63,541 nt of DNA, taken from NCBI GenBank assembly GCA_017548765.1, contig JAFYZH010000094.1, forward strand, positions 1-63,541, given 5' to 3'. The translations under genes were made by a program, and so were the position numbers. Positions within the stretch are counted from its first letter, which is position 1, and each line of letters starts with the position of its first letter. The DNA is from Lachnospiraceae bacterium. Its GTDB lineage: Bacteria > Bacillota > Clostridia > Lachnospirales > Lachnospiraceae. Shown here piece by piece: positions 56,139 to 63,541 of the stretch. The notes under the pieces are model-generated. The model was not told the DNA's origin. It did not search any database and was given only the letters and a program-made list of their open reading frames with translations.

Positions 56139-57784
56139 ACCGCCTCACCTCCCCTCCGCCTGCGGATGGTCATGTAGACGGTCTCATCTTCCCGTCTATA
56201 TTCTACGGGAAGGACGGTCGACGGCAGGGCGGCGACGGAATCTGCCTCCATCGCCATGCGGATGCCGTCCGCAGTAAGCGAGACGGTCATGTATCTCATG
56301 ACCGGCAGATAGGCTTCGATCACCGCTTCAAAGGTGTCATACAGATCATTGACCGAAGAAAGCGGAAAGTCCGTGTATTCCTCACCGACGGCCGCTGCTT
56401 TCACGCCGCAGCACGTAAGGAAACGCGCCGACTCCTGCAGCGCCAGAAACAGTTCACGGTTTCTCTTCGGAAGGTTTTCCCCGGATAGCAGGAGCAGGTT
56501 GCTCTTTCGCTTCGACCATGCGTTGAGGACGCAGCACTGCGCCAACTTATGCGGAAAGTCCGCATCCTCCGGCGCCACGCTCTCCAGCATAGCCTCGATA
56601 CGGTCCTGTCTGGGGCGGATGACCGCCGCGATCCTTTCGTAGATCGCGTTCTTCGCATCCAGACGGGACTTCTTTTCGTTCAGTTTGTTTTCCACCTCGA
56701 TCAGTTCGTTCTCCTGGCTCAGCAGTTCATTTGCCGATTCCAGACGGCGGTTTTCCTTATGCAACTGTGTTTCATCTTCGGTCCAGAACGCGTAGCCCGC
56801 GCCCAGCTCCATTCCGCACAGTTTTGTATCTTCGTTCAGATAGACGGGCTCCCGGAGGGAAGCTTTCAGCACCTCCACGGACGCCTCTATGGGAAATGCA
56901 CTCTGGAACACGCGTTCCAGCGACTTATCCGTGATCAGTACCGGCTGGTTCAGGCCGGTAAAAAAGCCGACATAGTTTTCGTTGTACGGGATCAGGCGGC
57001 TGCGGATGCAGATCTCCAGGACCGCCAGCATACCGAACATACGGAGTTCCGGCGCGTTGTACATACGCGGGATATCCAGCGGCGTCGCTACGAAGAGGAG
57101 AAACAGTTCCAGGAACAGCCAGATACCTAAGACCATCACGATGTAGGCCATGATCTTTCCCGGTCGTTTACGCGTGATGCGAAGCAGGAGCACCAGTCCC
57201 GCCAGCGCTATGCCGATCATCCAGCCATAGAGCACATAGCAGCCCCAACCGAACGAATAGGTGCCCGTCTTCGTGGTGAATTCCTCCATGGGCACCTTCG
57301 GTATATATACCCAGCGATGAAAGTCATTCGTCATCGCCAGCAGGATCAGTAAAAACGCCGGGATCAGCATGAAGATTTCCCTTCCGGTCCCTTCCTGCTC
57401 CTTACCGCGGCGGGCCCGCATCGCAGTCATCAGGAACAACACGGGGATCAATGTCATGGCGATCCAGTAAGAATAGTCTATATAGCGCGCGATCGCGGCT
57501 TCTCCGACGACAGCACGGTATTTAAACGTGCGCGACGATAAGTTTAACAGCATGGCTCCGCCGGCCACCAAAATATAGGTACGGGAACGGGTCGGCAGCA
57601 GACGCAACCGGATCGAGTTCATCCAGAACATGAGGAGGCCGATGTAAATCGCGTAATTCAGGCAGAACATGAGCGAAGCCACCAGGGCGATGTGCGTTCG
57701 CGTCAGCACATTGCAGATTCCGGCCAGCAGAAAGAAGGTGACATACCGGCTCGTTATCTGATGTCGTCTCATGATCTTAAACAT
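56135..57784 (-). CDS. seven-helix membrane sensor protein, kinase-like but without a recognisable catalytic domain
   Basis: A 549-residue protein. The start at 57784 has AAAGGAG and a family-like basic N-terminus (MFKIMRRHQITSRYVTF). Seven hydrophobic helices (about 15-245) resemble the N-terminal 7TM region of some clostridial histidine kinases. A PAS-like part (about 255-345, PYNENYVGFFTGLNQPVLIT), a coiled coil (about 350-400) and a helical region follow. At the place of the H-box it reads IAAVIRPRQDRIEAMLES with no His, and no N- or G-box is visible. It is translationally coupled to the true kinase, so it probably senses a ligand and works through that kinase. Confidence 0.8.
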   Translation of the reverse strand: MFKIMRRHQITSRYVTFFLLAGICNVLTRTHIALVASLMFCLNYAIYIGLLMFWMNSIRLRLLPTRSRTYILVAGGAMLLNLSSRTFKYRAVVGEAAIARYIDYSYWIAMTLIPVLFLMTAMRARRGKEQEGTGREIFMLIPAFLLILLAMTNDFHRWVYIPKVPMEEFTTKTGTYSFGWGCYVLYGWMIGIALAGLVLLLRITRKRPGKIMAYIVMVLGIWLFLELFLLFVATPLDIPRMYNAPELRMFGMLAVLEICIRSRLIPYNENYVGFFTGLNQPVLITDKSLERVFQSAFPIEASVEVLKASLREPVYLNEDTKLCGMELGAGYAFWTEDETQLHKENRRLESANELLSQENELIEVENKLNEKKSRLDAKNAIYERIAAVIRPRQDRIEAMLESVAPEDADFPHKLAQCCVLNAWSKRKSNLLLLSGENLPKRNRELFLALQESARFLTCCGVKAAAVGEEYTDFPLSSVNDLYDTFEAVIEAYLPVMRYMTVSLTADGIRMAMEADSVAALPSTVLPVEYRREDETVYMTIRRRRGGEAV

Positions 57785-57814
57785 GTCACTGCTCCTTTCC
57801 GATGTACTAACGTC

Positions 57815-57843
57815 ATTGTAGCATAGGCGCCCGTAAATAACAA
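57815..57843 (-). promoter_or_regulatory. promoter of the two-component/Ig operon
   Basis: Minus strand TTGTTA (57838-57843), 17 bases ending TGC, TACAAT (57815-57820), an extended -10, about 30 bases before the sensor start codon. Confidence 0.7.
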
Positions 57844-57878
57844 CAACGACGCGCATCGTTTCAGGACACGCGTCGTCG
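57838..57878 (-). terminator. hairpin after the LRR-SLH-Ig gene
   Basis: Stem ACGACGCG / CGCGTCGT (57846-57853 with 57869-57876) followed on the minus strand by TTGTTGTTATTT. It overlaps the -35 of the next promoter by a few bases. Confidence 0.6.
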
Positions 57879-57912
57879 CCATAAATATCAATATTCGTTA
57901 TTCAAACGGGGA

Positions 57913-60765
57913 TCACCTAACGGTAAGTGTCGCCGCATTCGTATACGATTTCTGCCCGTTGGCATCCGTTACCACACAGCGGAACTGCCAACCGTTTAAG
58001 CCCTTCAACACGGATACGTACAGATTTCTCGTCTTCGCGCCGGGCTGGCTGGAATTCGTCCATTCGGACGAGGAATTCTTACGGGACTGCCACTGATAGG
58101 TCAGTACTCCCGTTCCGGTCGCCGCTACCGAAAACTTCGCGGTATTTCCTGCCTTCACGCTCGCGTTCTGAGGCTGTGTCGTGATCTTCGGAACGATCGA
58201 AAGCGTGGCCGCGTTGGAATAATTCACCCGTCCGGAGCCATCCTTTACAACACAGCGGAACTGCCAGCCGTTCAGACCTGCGATGGCTGTCACCGAGAGT
58301 TTATTCGTCTTCGCGCCGGTCTGGCCGGAATTCGTCCATGCAGACGAAGAATCCTTACGGGACTGCCACTGATAAGTCAGGGTTCCCGAGCCGCTCGCCG
58401 CCACGGAAAATGTAACCGACGTGCCGGCGGTCACACTCTTATTTGCCGGCTGCGAAGAGATATGCGGAGTAACCGTAAGTGTAACTGCGTTCGAATATGC
58501 CTTCTGTCCGTGACCGTCCGTGATCACGCAGCGGAACTGCCAGCCGTTCAGGCCGTTTTTCGCCGCTACCGAGACTGTCTTCGTCTTCGCGCCGGTCTGG
58601 CCGGAATTCGTCCAAGCAGACGAAGAATCCTTACGGGACTGCCACTGATAGGTCAGTGTCCCTGTTCCGGTCGCCGCCACCGTAAACTTCGCCGTCGAGT
58701 CCGGAGCTACCGTCACACTCTTCGGCTGTGTCGTGATCTTCGGAACGACAGCCAGCGTAACAACGCTGGAATAGGCTCTCTGCCCGTTCGAACTCGTCAC
58801 TACACAACGGAACTGCAGACTGCTCATATCCGCATTCGTGGAAACGGATAATGTCTTTGTATTAGCGCCGGTCTGGCCGGAATTCGCCCATGCGTACGAC
58901 GCGTTCTTGCGATATTGCCACTGATAGGAAAGCGTTCCCTTACCGGATGCTTCCACGGAAAATGTAGCCTTCGTTCCGGCGGTCACGCTCCGGCTCGTCG
59001 GCTGCTTCGTAACGGAAATACCGGGGGTTGCGATCGTAACTTTGCCATCGACTCTGTTCAGCTCATACATGCGCTGGATCATCTCGATGATTTCTGTTTT
59101 TGTTGCCTTACCGAGCGGGTCGATCCTGCGCTCCTCCTTCGGAGCTCCTGGCGCACCCTTTCCTTCCATGATGTGCCAGGTAGCCGCCCAGCAGACTGCT
59201 TCCCAGTGATCGTAATCCACATCATAGTAATCCATGAAATCATCCGAACGGCCGAAGTCGATGGATCTCTCCCAGGTCTTTTTGTATTCGGTGTAACGCA
59301 TCAGCATCAGCATGAGATCCTGACGGGTGAGCCACTGGCCTACGCCGAAACGCTCGGATGCCATATGCGGATAGCCTGCGGCGATCGAGTTTGCCTCAGC
59401 CCACAGCAGGGCATTCGTGTACCACTGGCCGGGCTCAACGTCCGTAAAACGACTCGTCAGGCCGCTGACGCTCGGGCTTCCTGCCATCTGATATAAGGTC
59501 TGGATCATGGTCTCACGCGTGATCAGGTTTGTCGTATCCAGGTTCGGGTCATCCTCCGGGAACACATCCCAAATGTGTGATGTCGACGGTTTATTCTGGA
59601 TCTTCACATCATTGTCCAGCCACAGATAGAACATGTTGTCTGTTCCGCCGTTGGAATCATCTCCGCCGTATTCAATGTGCCAAGACGTAGACTGATAAGC
59701 TTCCGCCGTCTTTATGCCTTCATTCAAGGTCTTCACGAGGAACGGATTATCCCCGATGTTGATGTTCGTGAAAATATTATATGCCGCATACAAAAAACGA
59801 AGTTGCGGATTGTGTGAAACATCCAGCGATGTGAGTGTATTATCCTGACACTGCAGGATCGTCAATTTCGGATTATGCGACAAATCGAGCGTCTTCAGGT
59901 TCTCACGGTTGTAACTGCAGATCAGTTTCGTAAGTTCCGGGTTCTTACTTACATCTACGCTCGTGCAGCCATTTGCCGCACAGTTATAGTACTGCAGCCC
60001 CGGCATGTTGCTGGTGTCTACATCGCCGAGGTCCGGGTTATCCCAGACATCCAGGCGCTTCATCTTCGGGTTATTCGAAAGATTGAGCGATTTGAAGTGA
60101 TTGCGGAATGCATCCAGATGCTGAAGGTTCGGGTTATGGGTAACGTCCAGCGTATTCAGATCGCAATCGCCGACCATCAGATGCTCAAGCTTGTAGTTCT
60201 GACTTACGTCGATCTTCTTAAGCGGGTTGGAGTTCAGCTCCAGATAGGAGATCTCCTTATTATTCCGAACATTGAACGAGGTCAATTTACAATTATACGC
60301 ATAGACCCACTCCAAATTCGGATTTACGGTGAAATCCAATGAAGTAAACAGGTTCTCAGAACACCAGATACCGGTCAGCAGTTTGTTCTGAGACAGATCC
60401 CAGTGGGAGATCTGGTTCTTCATGCAGTAGATACCACGCAGTTCCTTCAGGTACTCGATACCTTGTAAAGATTTGATACCCATGTCGACACACCAGAGAT
60501 TTCTGGCATAGACGATCTCATCCGAGTCCAGGATCCCATTTTTATCCCGATCGAAATCGGCGGAAACAACGGCCCGGAAATTCGGATCGGGGAATGTCGA
60601 CGAGTTGATTTTGACAGAGTCATAGATCTTACCGAATTCAAATTCGTCCGCGGCATAGACCTTCTCTGGCCCTGAGCCGAACGGAACGACTGTGTTCCCA
60701 AGCGTCAGCAGCGCCGCCATACAGGCCGCCAAAGCCTTGGAAAACCTTCCATTTCCTTTTCTCAT
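57913..60765 (-). CDS. cell-wall protein: LRR domain, SLH-type anchor, four Ig-like repeats
   Basis: About 950 residues from the preferred start at 60765 (AGAGG 11 bases upstream, followed by a normal signal peptide ending near VYAAD); the open frame begins 37 codons earlier with a Lys/Arg-rich stretch. Order: EF-hand-like loop DFDRDKNGILDSDE, about ten LRRs (LDVSHNPQLRFLYA), SLH-type repeats (about 415-590: FTDVEPGQWYTNALLWAEAN, AAGYPHMASERFGVGQWLTR, then MEGKGAPGAPKEERRIDPLG), then four Ig-like modules. SLH domains bind pyruvylated wall polysaccharide, so this is the one protein in the window with a recognisable wall-anchoring module. It has its own transcription unit between two terminators. 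Confidence 0.9.
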   Translation of the reverse strand: MRKGNGRFSKALAACMAALLTLGNTVVPFGSGPEKVYAADEFEFGKIYDSVKINSSTFPDPNFRAVVSADFDRDKNGILDSDEIVYARNLWCVDMGIKSLQGIEYLKELRGIYCMKNQISHWDLSQNKLLTGIWCSENLFTSLDFTVNPNLEWVYAYNCKLTSFNVRNNKEISYLELNSNPLKKIDVSQNYKLEHLMVGDCDLNTLDVTHNPNLQHLDAFRNHFKSLNLSNNPKMKRLDVWDNPDLGDVDTSNMPGLQYYNCAANGCTSVDVSKNPELTKLICSYNRENLKTLDLSHNPKLTILQCQDNTLTSLDVSHNPQLRFLYAAYNIFTNINIGDNPFLVKTLNEGIKTAEAYQSTSWHIEYGGDDSNGGTDNMFYLWLDNDVKIQNKPSTSHIWDVFPEDDPNLDTTNLITRETMIQTLYQMAGSPSVSGLTSRFTDVEPGQWYTNALLWAEANSIAAGYPHMASERFGVGQWLTRQDLMLMLMRYTEYKKTWERSIDFGRSDDFMDYYDVDYDHWEAVCWAATWHIMEGKGAPGAPKEERRIDPLGKATKTEIIEMIQRMYELNRVDGKVTIATPGISVTKQPTSRSVTAGTKATFSVEASGKGTLSYQWQYRKNASYAWANSGQTGANTKTLSVSTNADMSSLQFRCVVTSSNGQRAYSSVVTLAVVPKITTQPKSVTVAPDSTAKFTVAATGTGTLTYQWQSRKDSSSAWTNSGQTGAKTKTVSVAAKNGLNGWQFRCVITDGHGQKAYSNAVTLTVTPHISSQPANKSVTAGTSVTFSVAASGSGTLTYQWQSRKDSSSAWTNSGQTGAKTNKLSVTAIAGLNGWQFRCVVKDGSGRVNYSNAATLSIVPKITTQPQNASVKAGNTAKFSVAATGTGVLTYQWQSRKNSSSEWTNSSQPGAKTRNLYVSVLKGLNGWQFRCVVTDANGQKSYTNAATLTVR

Positions 60766-60966
60766 TTTCTCTTTTCCTCTTTTCTTTTTTGTTTTCCCTC
60801 TGCGTTTTTTCTTCTTTCCTTCCGGGGGTTTTCCACTTCCCCGGGCAGTCACACACATAGTTTTCTTTTTGCACACTTCGACGCGTAAATTCTACCACAT
60901 GTCCTCCGGATGTTCCATTCTAAGCCCCTAAACGTCGGTTTTTGCTTGCAAATAATCATTCTGAAA

Positions 60967-61007
60967 CAAAAAAACACGACCACGACGGATATTCCGTCGT
61001 AGTCGTG
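60967..61007 (-). terminator. strong terminator after the Ig-LRR gene
   Basis: A 14-bp stem with one mismatch (60975-60988 with 60994-61007) followed on the minus strand by TTTTTTTG. Confidence 0.92.
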
Positions 61008-61053
61008 CTGACCATTATCAGGATCGTTTTGGTTCCTTCCCGAAACCGGGATC

Positions 61054-63243
61054 CTAGTGATGGATAATGCCGGGATCTGCACCGATCACATTCACTCCCG
61101 AATCACAAGTCACTTTTGTTAATGCCTTGTTATTCGTCAGATCCAGCTCCGTGATCTTATTATTTTCACAGTCCAGATCTACCAGTAGCGTGTTGGCGCT
61201 TACATTCAGCTGCTTCAGTCTATTGCCCTGACAGTGCAGGTATTTTAAATTTTTATTGTTTGAAACATCCAGTTCCTCCAAAATGCCGTTATAGACATAC
61301 AGCGACTCCAGTCCGGTCATTCCCGACGTATTCAATGTCGTGATCTTAGTATCTGCGCAATACAGCGTCTGAAGCTTCTTGTTATTGCTCAGGTTCAGTG
61401 TTTCCAGCGGATTAAAGCTGCAATCGATCATATTCAGATCCGAGCAACCGCTCACATTCAAAGAGGTCAGATGCGCACCTGCACAGTCCAGTTGCTTCAG
61501 TTTCACGTTTCTGCTCAGGTTTAAGGATATCAAAGGATTAGAATAGCATGTAAGGCCCCACAATTCCGTGAAGAATTCAATGCCCTGAAGATTGGCGATA
61601 CTCTTGCTGTGGACATCCATGTAGTTCACCGCGTTCCGTTCTTCCGTACTAAGGCATTCGTCTCCGTCTTTATCATAGTTCGTCTGAACGAACTCTCTGA
61701 AGCTGTCATCCGGGAAATTCTCGGAATTGATCGGGATATCGCCGAGCGTCACGAGTATGGATGCTGCATCCGAATACACCTTCTGACCGTTGGCATCCGT
61801 TATCACGCAACGGAAATACCAGCCATTCAAGCCTAATTTCGACGCTACCGAGAGGGTCGCCGTCTTCGCTCCGGTCTGGCCGGAATTCGACCAGGTGCCC
61901 GAAGTGCCTTTACGGGACTGCCACTGGTAGGAAAACGGAGCCTTACCGGCTACCGCTACGGTATATTCCGCAACATTGCCGACGACTACGACTGCATTTT
62001 GGGGCTGTTTTGTGATCTTAGGCAATACTCTCAGTGTTGCAGCTTTGGAGGCCGATTTCTGACCGTTGCTATCCGTTACGACGCAGCGGAACTGCCAGCC
62101 ATCCAGGCCTGCTAATGCTTTTACCGAAAGTGTCGTTGTCTTCGCGCCGGTCTGGCCGGAGTTCGACCACTGCGCCGAAGAATTCTTGCGGGACTGCCAC
62201 TGGTAAGTCAGGGGGGCTTTTCCGCTGGCTGCTACGGTGAATTTCGCCGTGCCGTCTACGACCACGCTCGCATCCGCGGGCTGGGAAGTGATCTTCGGAA
62301 CGATAGAAAGTGTTGCCGCACCGGAAACCACCGTCTGACCGGCAGCATCCTTAACGACGCAGCGGAACTGCCAGCCATTCAGGCCTGCGACCGTATTGAC
62401 CGTAAGCGTTGCTGTTTTCGATCCGGGCTGACCGGAGTTCGACCATGTTGCGTCTGCATTCTTGCGGGACTGCCACTGATACGTATACGGTGTCTTGCCG
62501 ATCACCTGTACCGAAAACTGAGCCGTAGCACCTGCTGTCGCACTGGCATTCTTCGGTTGCTCTACGAACGATAACTTAACATACAGCGTTGCTGCGTTCG
62601 AGTGGACTCTCTGTCCGTTACTGTCTGTTACGACACAGCGGAACTGCCAGCCATGCAGGCCGGCGATCGAATTCACCAAAAGGGTGTCGGTCTCCGCTCC
62701 GGGCTGGCCGGAGTTCGTCCATGTTGCATCTGCATTCTTACGGGACTGCCACTGATAAGTCAGCGTGCCGGCTCCCGTCACGGCGATATTAAATCTCGCC
62801 GTGGTTCCTGCCGGAGCGTAAGCATCCGTCGGTTGCGTATCGATCTTCGGTCTTACGGTCAATGTAGCCGCATCGGAATATACTTTCTGGCCGTTACCGT
62901 CCGTTACGACACAGCGGAACTGCCAACCATGCAGGGTCGCGCCAGCATTTACCGACAGCGTCTTGGTATCCGCGCCGCTCTGCCCGGAGTTCGACCAAGA
63001 GGTCTTTTCATTCTTACGGGACTGCCAGCGATAGGTCAGCGTGCCTGTCCCGGTTGCCGTAACCGTAAACTTTGCAACTGAACCGATCTCTACCACCTTA
63101 TCTGACGGCTGGCCCGTAATGATCGGGCCGGGTATGCTTTCCGCCCGGACGGTCTCTGTAAGCCCTGCCATCGGAAGCAGAACCGCGAGCAAAACCGTAG
63201 CCAGCCAAACCGCCAAACTTCGTCTTACAATTCTTTTATGCAT
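61054..63243 (-). CDS. secreted surface protein: five Ig-like repeats followed by EF-hand/LRR domain
   Basis: A 729-residue exported protein. The start at 63243 has GGAGG 8 bases upstream; the signal peptide (VWLATVLLAVLLPMAGLTET) ends near VRAES. Five Ig-like modules (about 35-460) carry YRWQSRK or YQWQSRK. After them come NSENFPDDSFREFV with an EF-hand-like loop YDKDGDECLSTEE and about eight 21-residue Cys-type LRRs. The same FPD/EF-hand/LRR unit occurs in the sigma-LRR operon, which ties the two protein classes together. Order of parts is the reverse of the LRR-SLH-Ig protein downstream. No anchor is visible. Confidence 0.92.
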   Translation of the reverse strand: MHKRIVRRSLAVWLATVLLAVLLPMAGLTETVRAESIPGPIITGQPSDKVVEIGSVAKFTVTATGTGTLTYRWQSRKNEKTSWSNSGQSGADTKTLSVNAGATLHGWQFRCVVTDGNGQKVYSDAATLTVRPKIDTQPTDAYAPAGTTARFNIAVTGAGTLTYQWQSRKNADATWTNSGQPGAETDTLLVNSIAGLHGWQFRCVVTDSNGQRVHSNAATLYVKLSFVEQPKNASATAGATAQFSVQVIGKTPYTYQWQSRKNADATWSNSGQPGSKTATLTVNTVAGLNGWQFRCVVKDAAGQTVVSGAATLSIVPKITSQPADASVVVDGTAKFTVAASGKAPLTYQWQSRKNSSAQWSNSGQTGAKTTTLSVKALAGLDGWQFRCVVTDSNGQKSASKAATLRVLPKITKQPQNAVVVVGNVAEYTVAVAGKAPFSYQWQSRKGTSGTWSNSGQTGAKTATLSVASKLGLNGWYFRCVITDANGQKVYSDAASILVTLGDIPINSENFPDDSFREFVQTNYDKDGDECLSTEERNAVNYMDVHSKSIANLQGIEFFTELWGLTCYSNPLISLNLSRNVKLKQLDCAGAHLTSLNVSGCSDLNMIDCSFNPLETLNLSNNKKLQTLYCADTKITTLNTSGMTGLESLYVYNGILEELDVSNNKNLKYLHCQGNRLKQLNVSANTLLVDLDCENNKITELDLTNNKALTKVTCDSGVNVIGADPGIIHH

Positions 63244-63300
63244 GTCATTTTCCTCCAAGTGACCGGATCCAGAAACAACCATCCGTCACATTTTTTTTCA

Positions 63301-63541
63301 TTATTTCACGGTCAATGTCGCTTCTTTCGACGGTATCGTGTTTCCGTAAGCATCTGTTATGATGCAACGGAACTGCCATCCGTTTAAGCCTGCCAGTGTA
63401 CCCACCTGAAGCGTCGCTGTCTTCGCACCCGGCTGACCGGAATTCGACCACTGCGCCGAAGAATTCTTTCTCGACTGCCACTGGTACTTCAGCGGAGCCT
63501 TACCGTATGCCTCTACGGTGAATTTCGCCGTAGTGCCCACC
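63301..63541 (-). CDS. C-terminal end of another Ig-repeat surface protein (5' end off window)
   Basis: Eighty codons ending at TAA (63301-63303). They form one Ig-like module: TTAKFTVEAYGKAPLKYQWQ, NSGQPGAKTATLQVGTLAGL, WQFRCIITDAYGN and the terminal ATLTVK. It is the eleventh family member in the window and lies 57 bases before the start of the Ig-LRR gene with no terminator between, so the array continues past the window edge. Confidence 0.9.
   Translation of the reverse strand, partial: VGTTAKFTVEAYGKAPLKYQWQSRKNSSAQWSNSGQPGAKTATLQVGTLAGLNGWQFRCIITDAYGNTIPSKEATLTVK

Noticed and set aside
57785-57856. 24-codon upstream extension of the 7TM sensor
   Set aside because: It would run through the promoter and into the preceding terminator; the ATG at 57784 has AAAGGAG and a natural N-terminus.
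60766-60876. Lys/Arg-rich 37-codon N-terminal extension of the LRR-SLH-Ig protein
   Set aside because: The downstream ATG at 60765 has a ribosome site and opens a normal signal peptide; the extension is an A-rich leader.
1-63541. tRNA, rRNA, integrase, attachment site or known riboswitch
   Set aside because: I looked for cloverleaf ends, rRNA cores, integrase motifs and familiar riboswitch cores and saw none.

Overview
The window looks like a chromosomal segment of a Gram-positive, fibre-degrading gut or rumen anaerobe, most likely class Clostridia and perhaps Lachnospiraceae. The grounds are strong AGGAGG-type ribosome-binding sites, short intergenic gaps, two GH43 and one GH51 arabinoxylan enzymes, EF-hand/leucine-rich-repeat (LRR) surface proteins, an S-layer-homology (SLH) anchor, DUF6273 domains and an ECF-sigma family common in Clostridia. 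No 16S rRNA or other taxonomic marker is present, so this placement is inferred. Every gene I can support lies on the minus strand, so transcription runs from high to low coordinates.

Layout from left to right. (1) 1-2209: a partial HSL-type esterase and a PepC aminopeptidase. (2) 2393-9341: a heterodimeric ABC exporter pair and two GH43 enzymes, one of them a lipoprotein. (3) 9457-11941: a Fic remnant, a membrane protein and a GH51 arabinofuranosidase. (4) 12134-14702: a putative 36-residue secreted peptide and a DUF6273/Ig-repeat surface protein. (5) 14926-18996: a three-gene LRR operon whose last gene fuses an ECF-sigma-like cytoplasmic domain, one membrane helix and an external EF-hand/LRR sensor-like domain. 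(6) 19140-36064: a surface polysaccharide locus, visibly more AT-rich than its flanks from about 20.8 kb on. It has three nucleotide-sugar dehydrogenases, a Gfo/Idh oxidase, a DegT aminotransferase, two left-handed beta-helix acyltransferases (one frameshifted), a Wzx flippase, a Wzy-like polymerase and five glycosyltransferases. (7) 36275-53951: six consecutive secreted Ig-repeat proteins, then (8) 54008-57784, a three-gene two-component system transcribed toward them. (9) 57913-63541: an LRR-SLH-Ig protein, an Ig-LRR protein and the 3' end of another Ig-repeat protein.

The dominant theme is a cell-surface system. Ten complete proteins and one partial one share about 45 copies of a roughly 83-residue Ig-like module marked by YQWQSRK, NSG-GAKT and GWQFRC. 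The copies are joined to different N-terminal heads: DUF6273, InlB-type repeats, a transglutaminase-like domain with BspA-type LRRs, Fn3, SLH and LRR. Only one protein carries a recognisable wall anchor (SLH). SLH domains usually bind pyruvylated wall polysaccharide, and a polysaccharide locus sits within the cluster. The two-component system lies directly upstream of three of the Ig genes. Two near-identical terminator/promoter elements, one before the response regulator and one between the sigma-LRR operon and an Ig-repeat gene, suggest shared control. The sigma-TM-LRR fusion and these twin elements are the most unusual items in the window.
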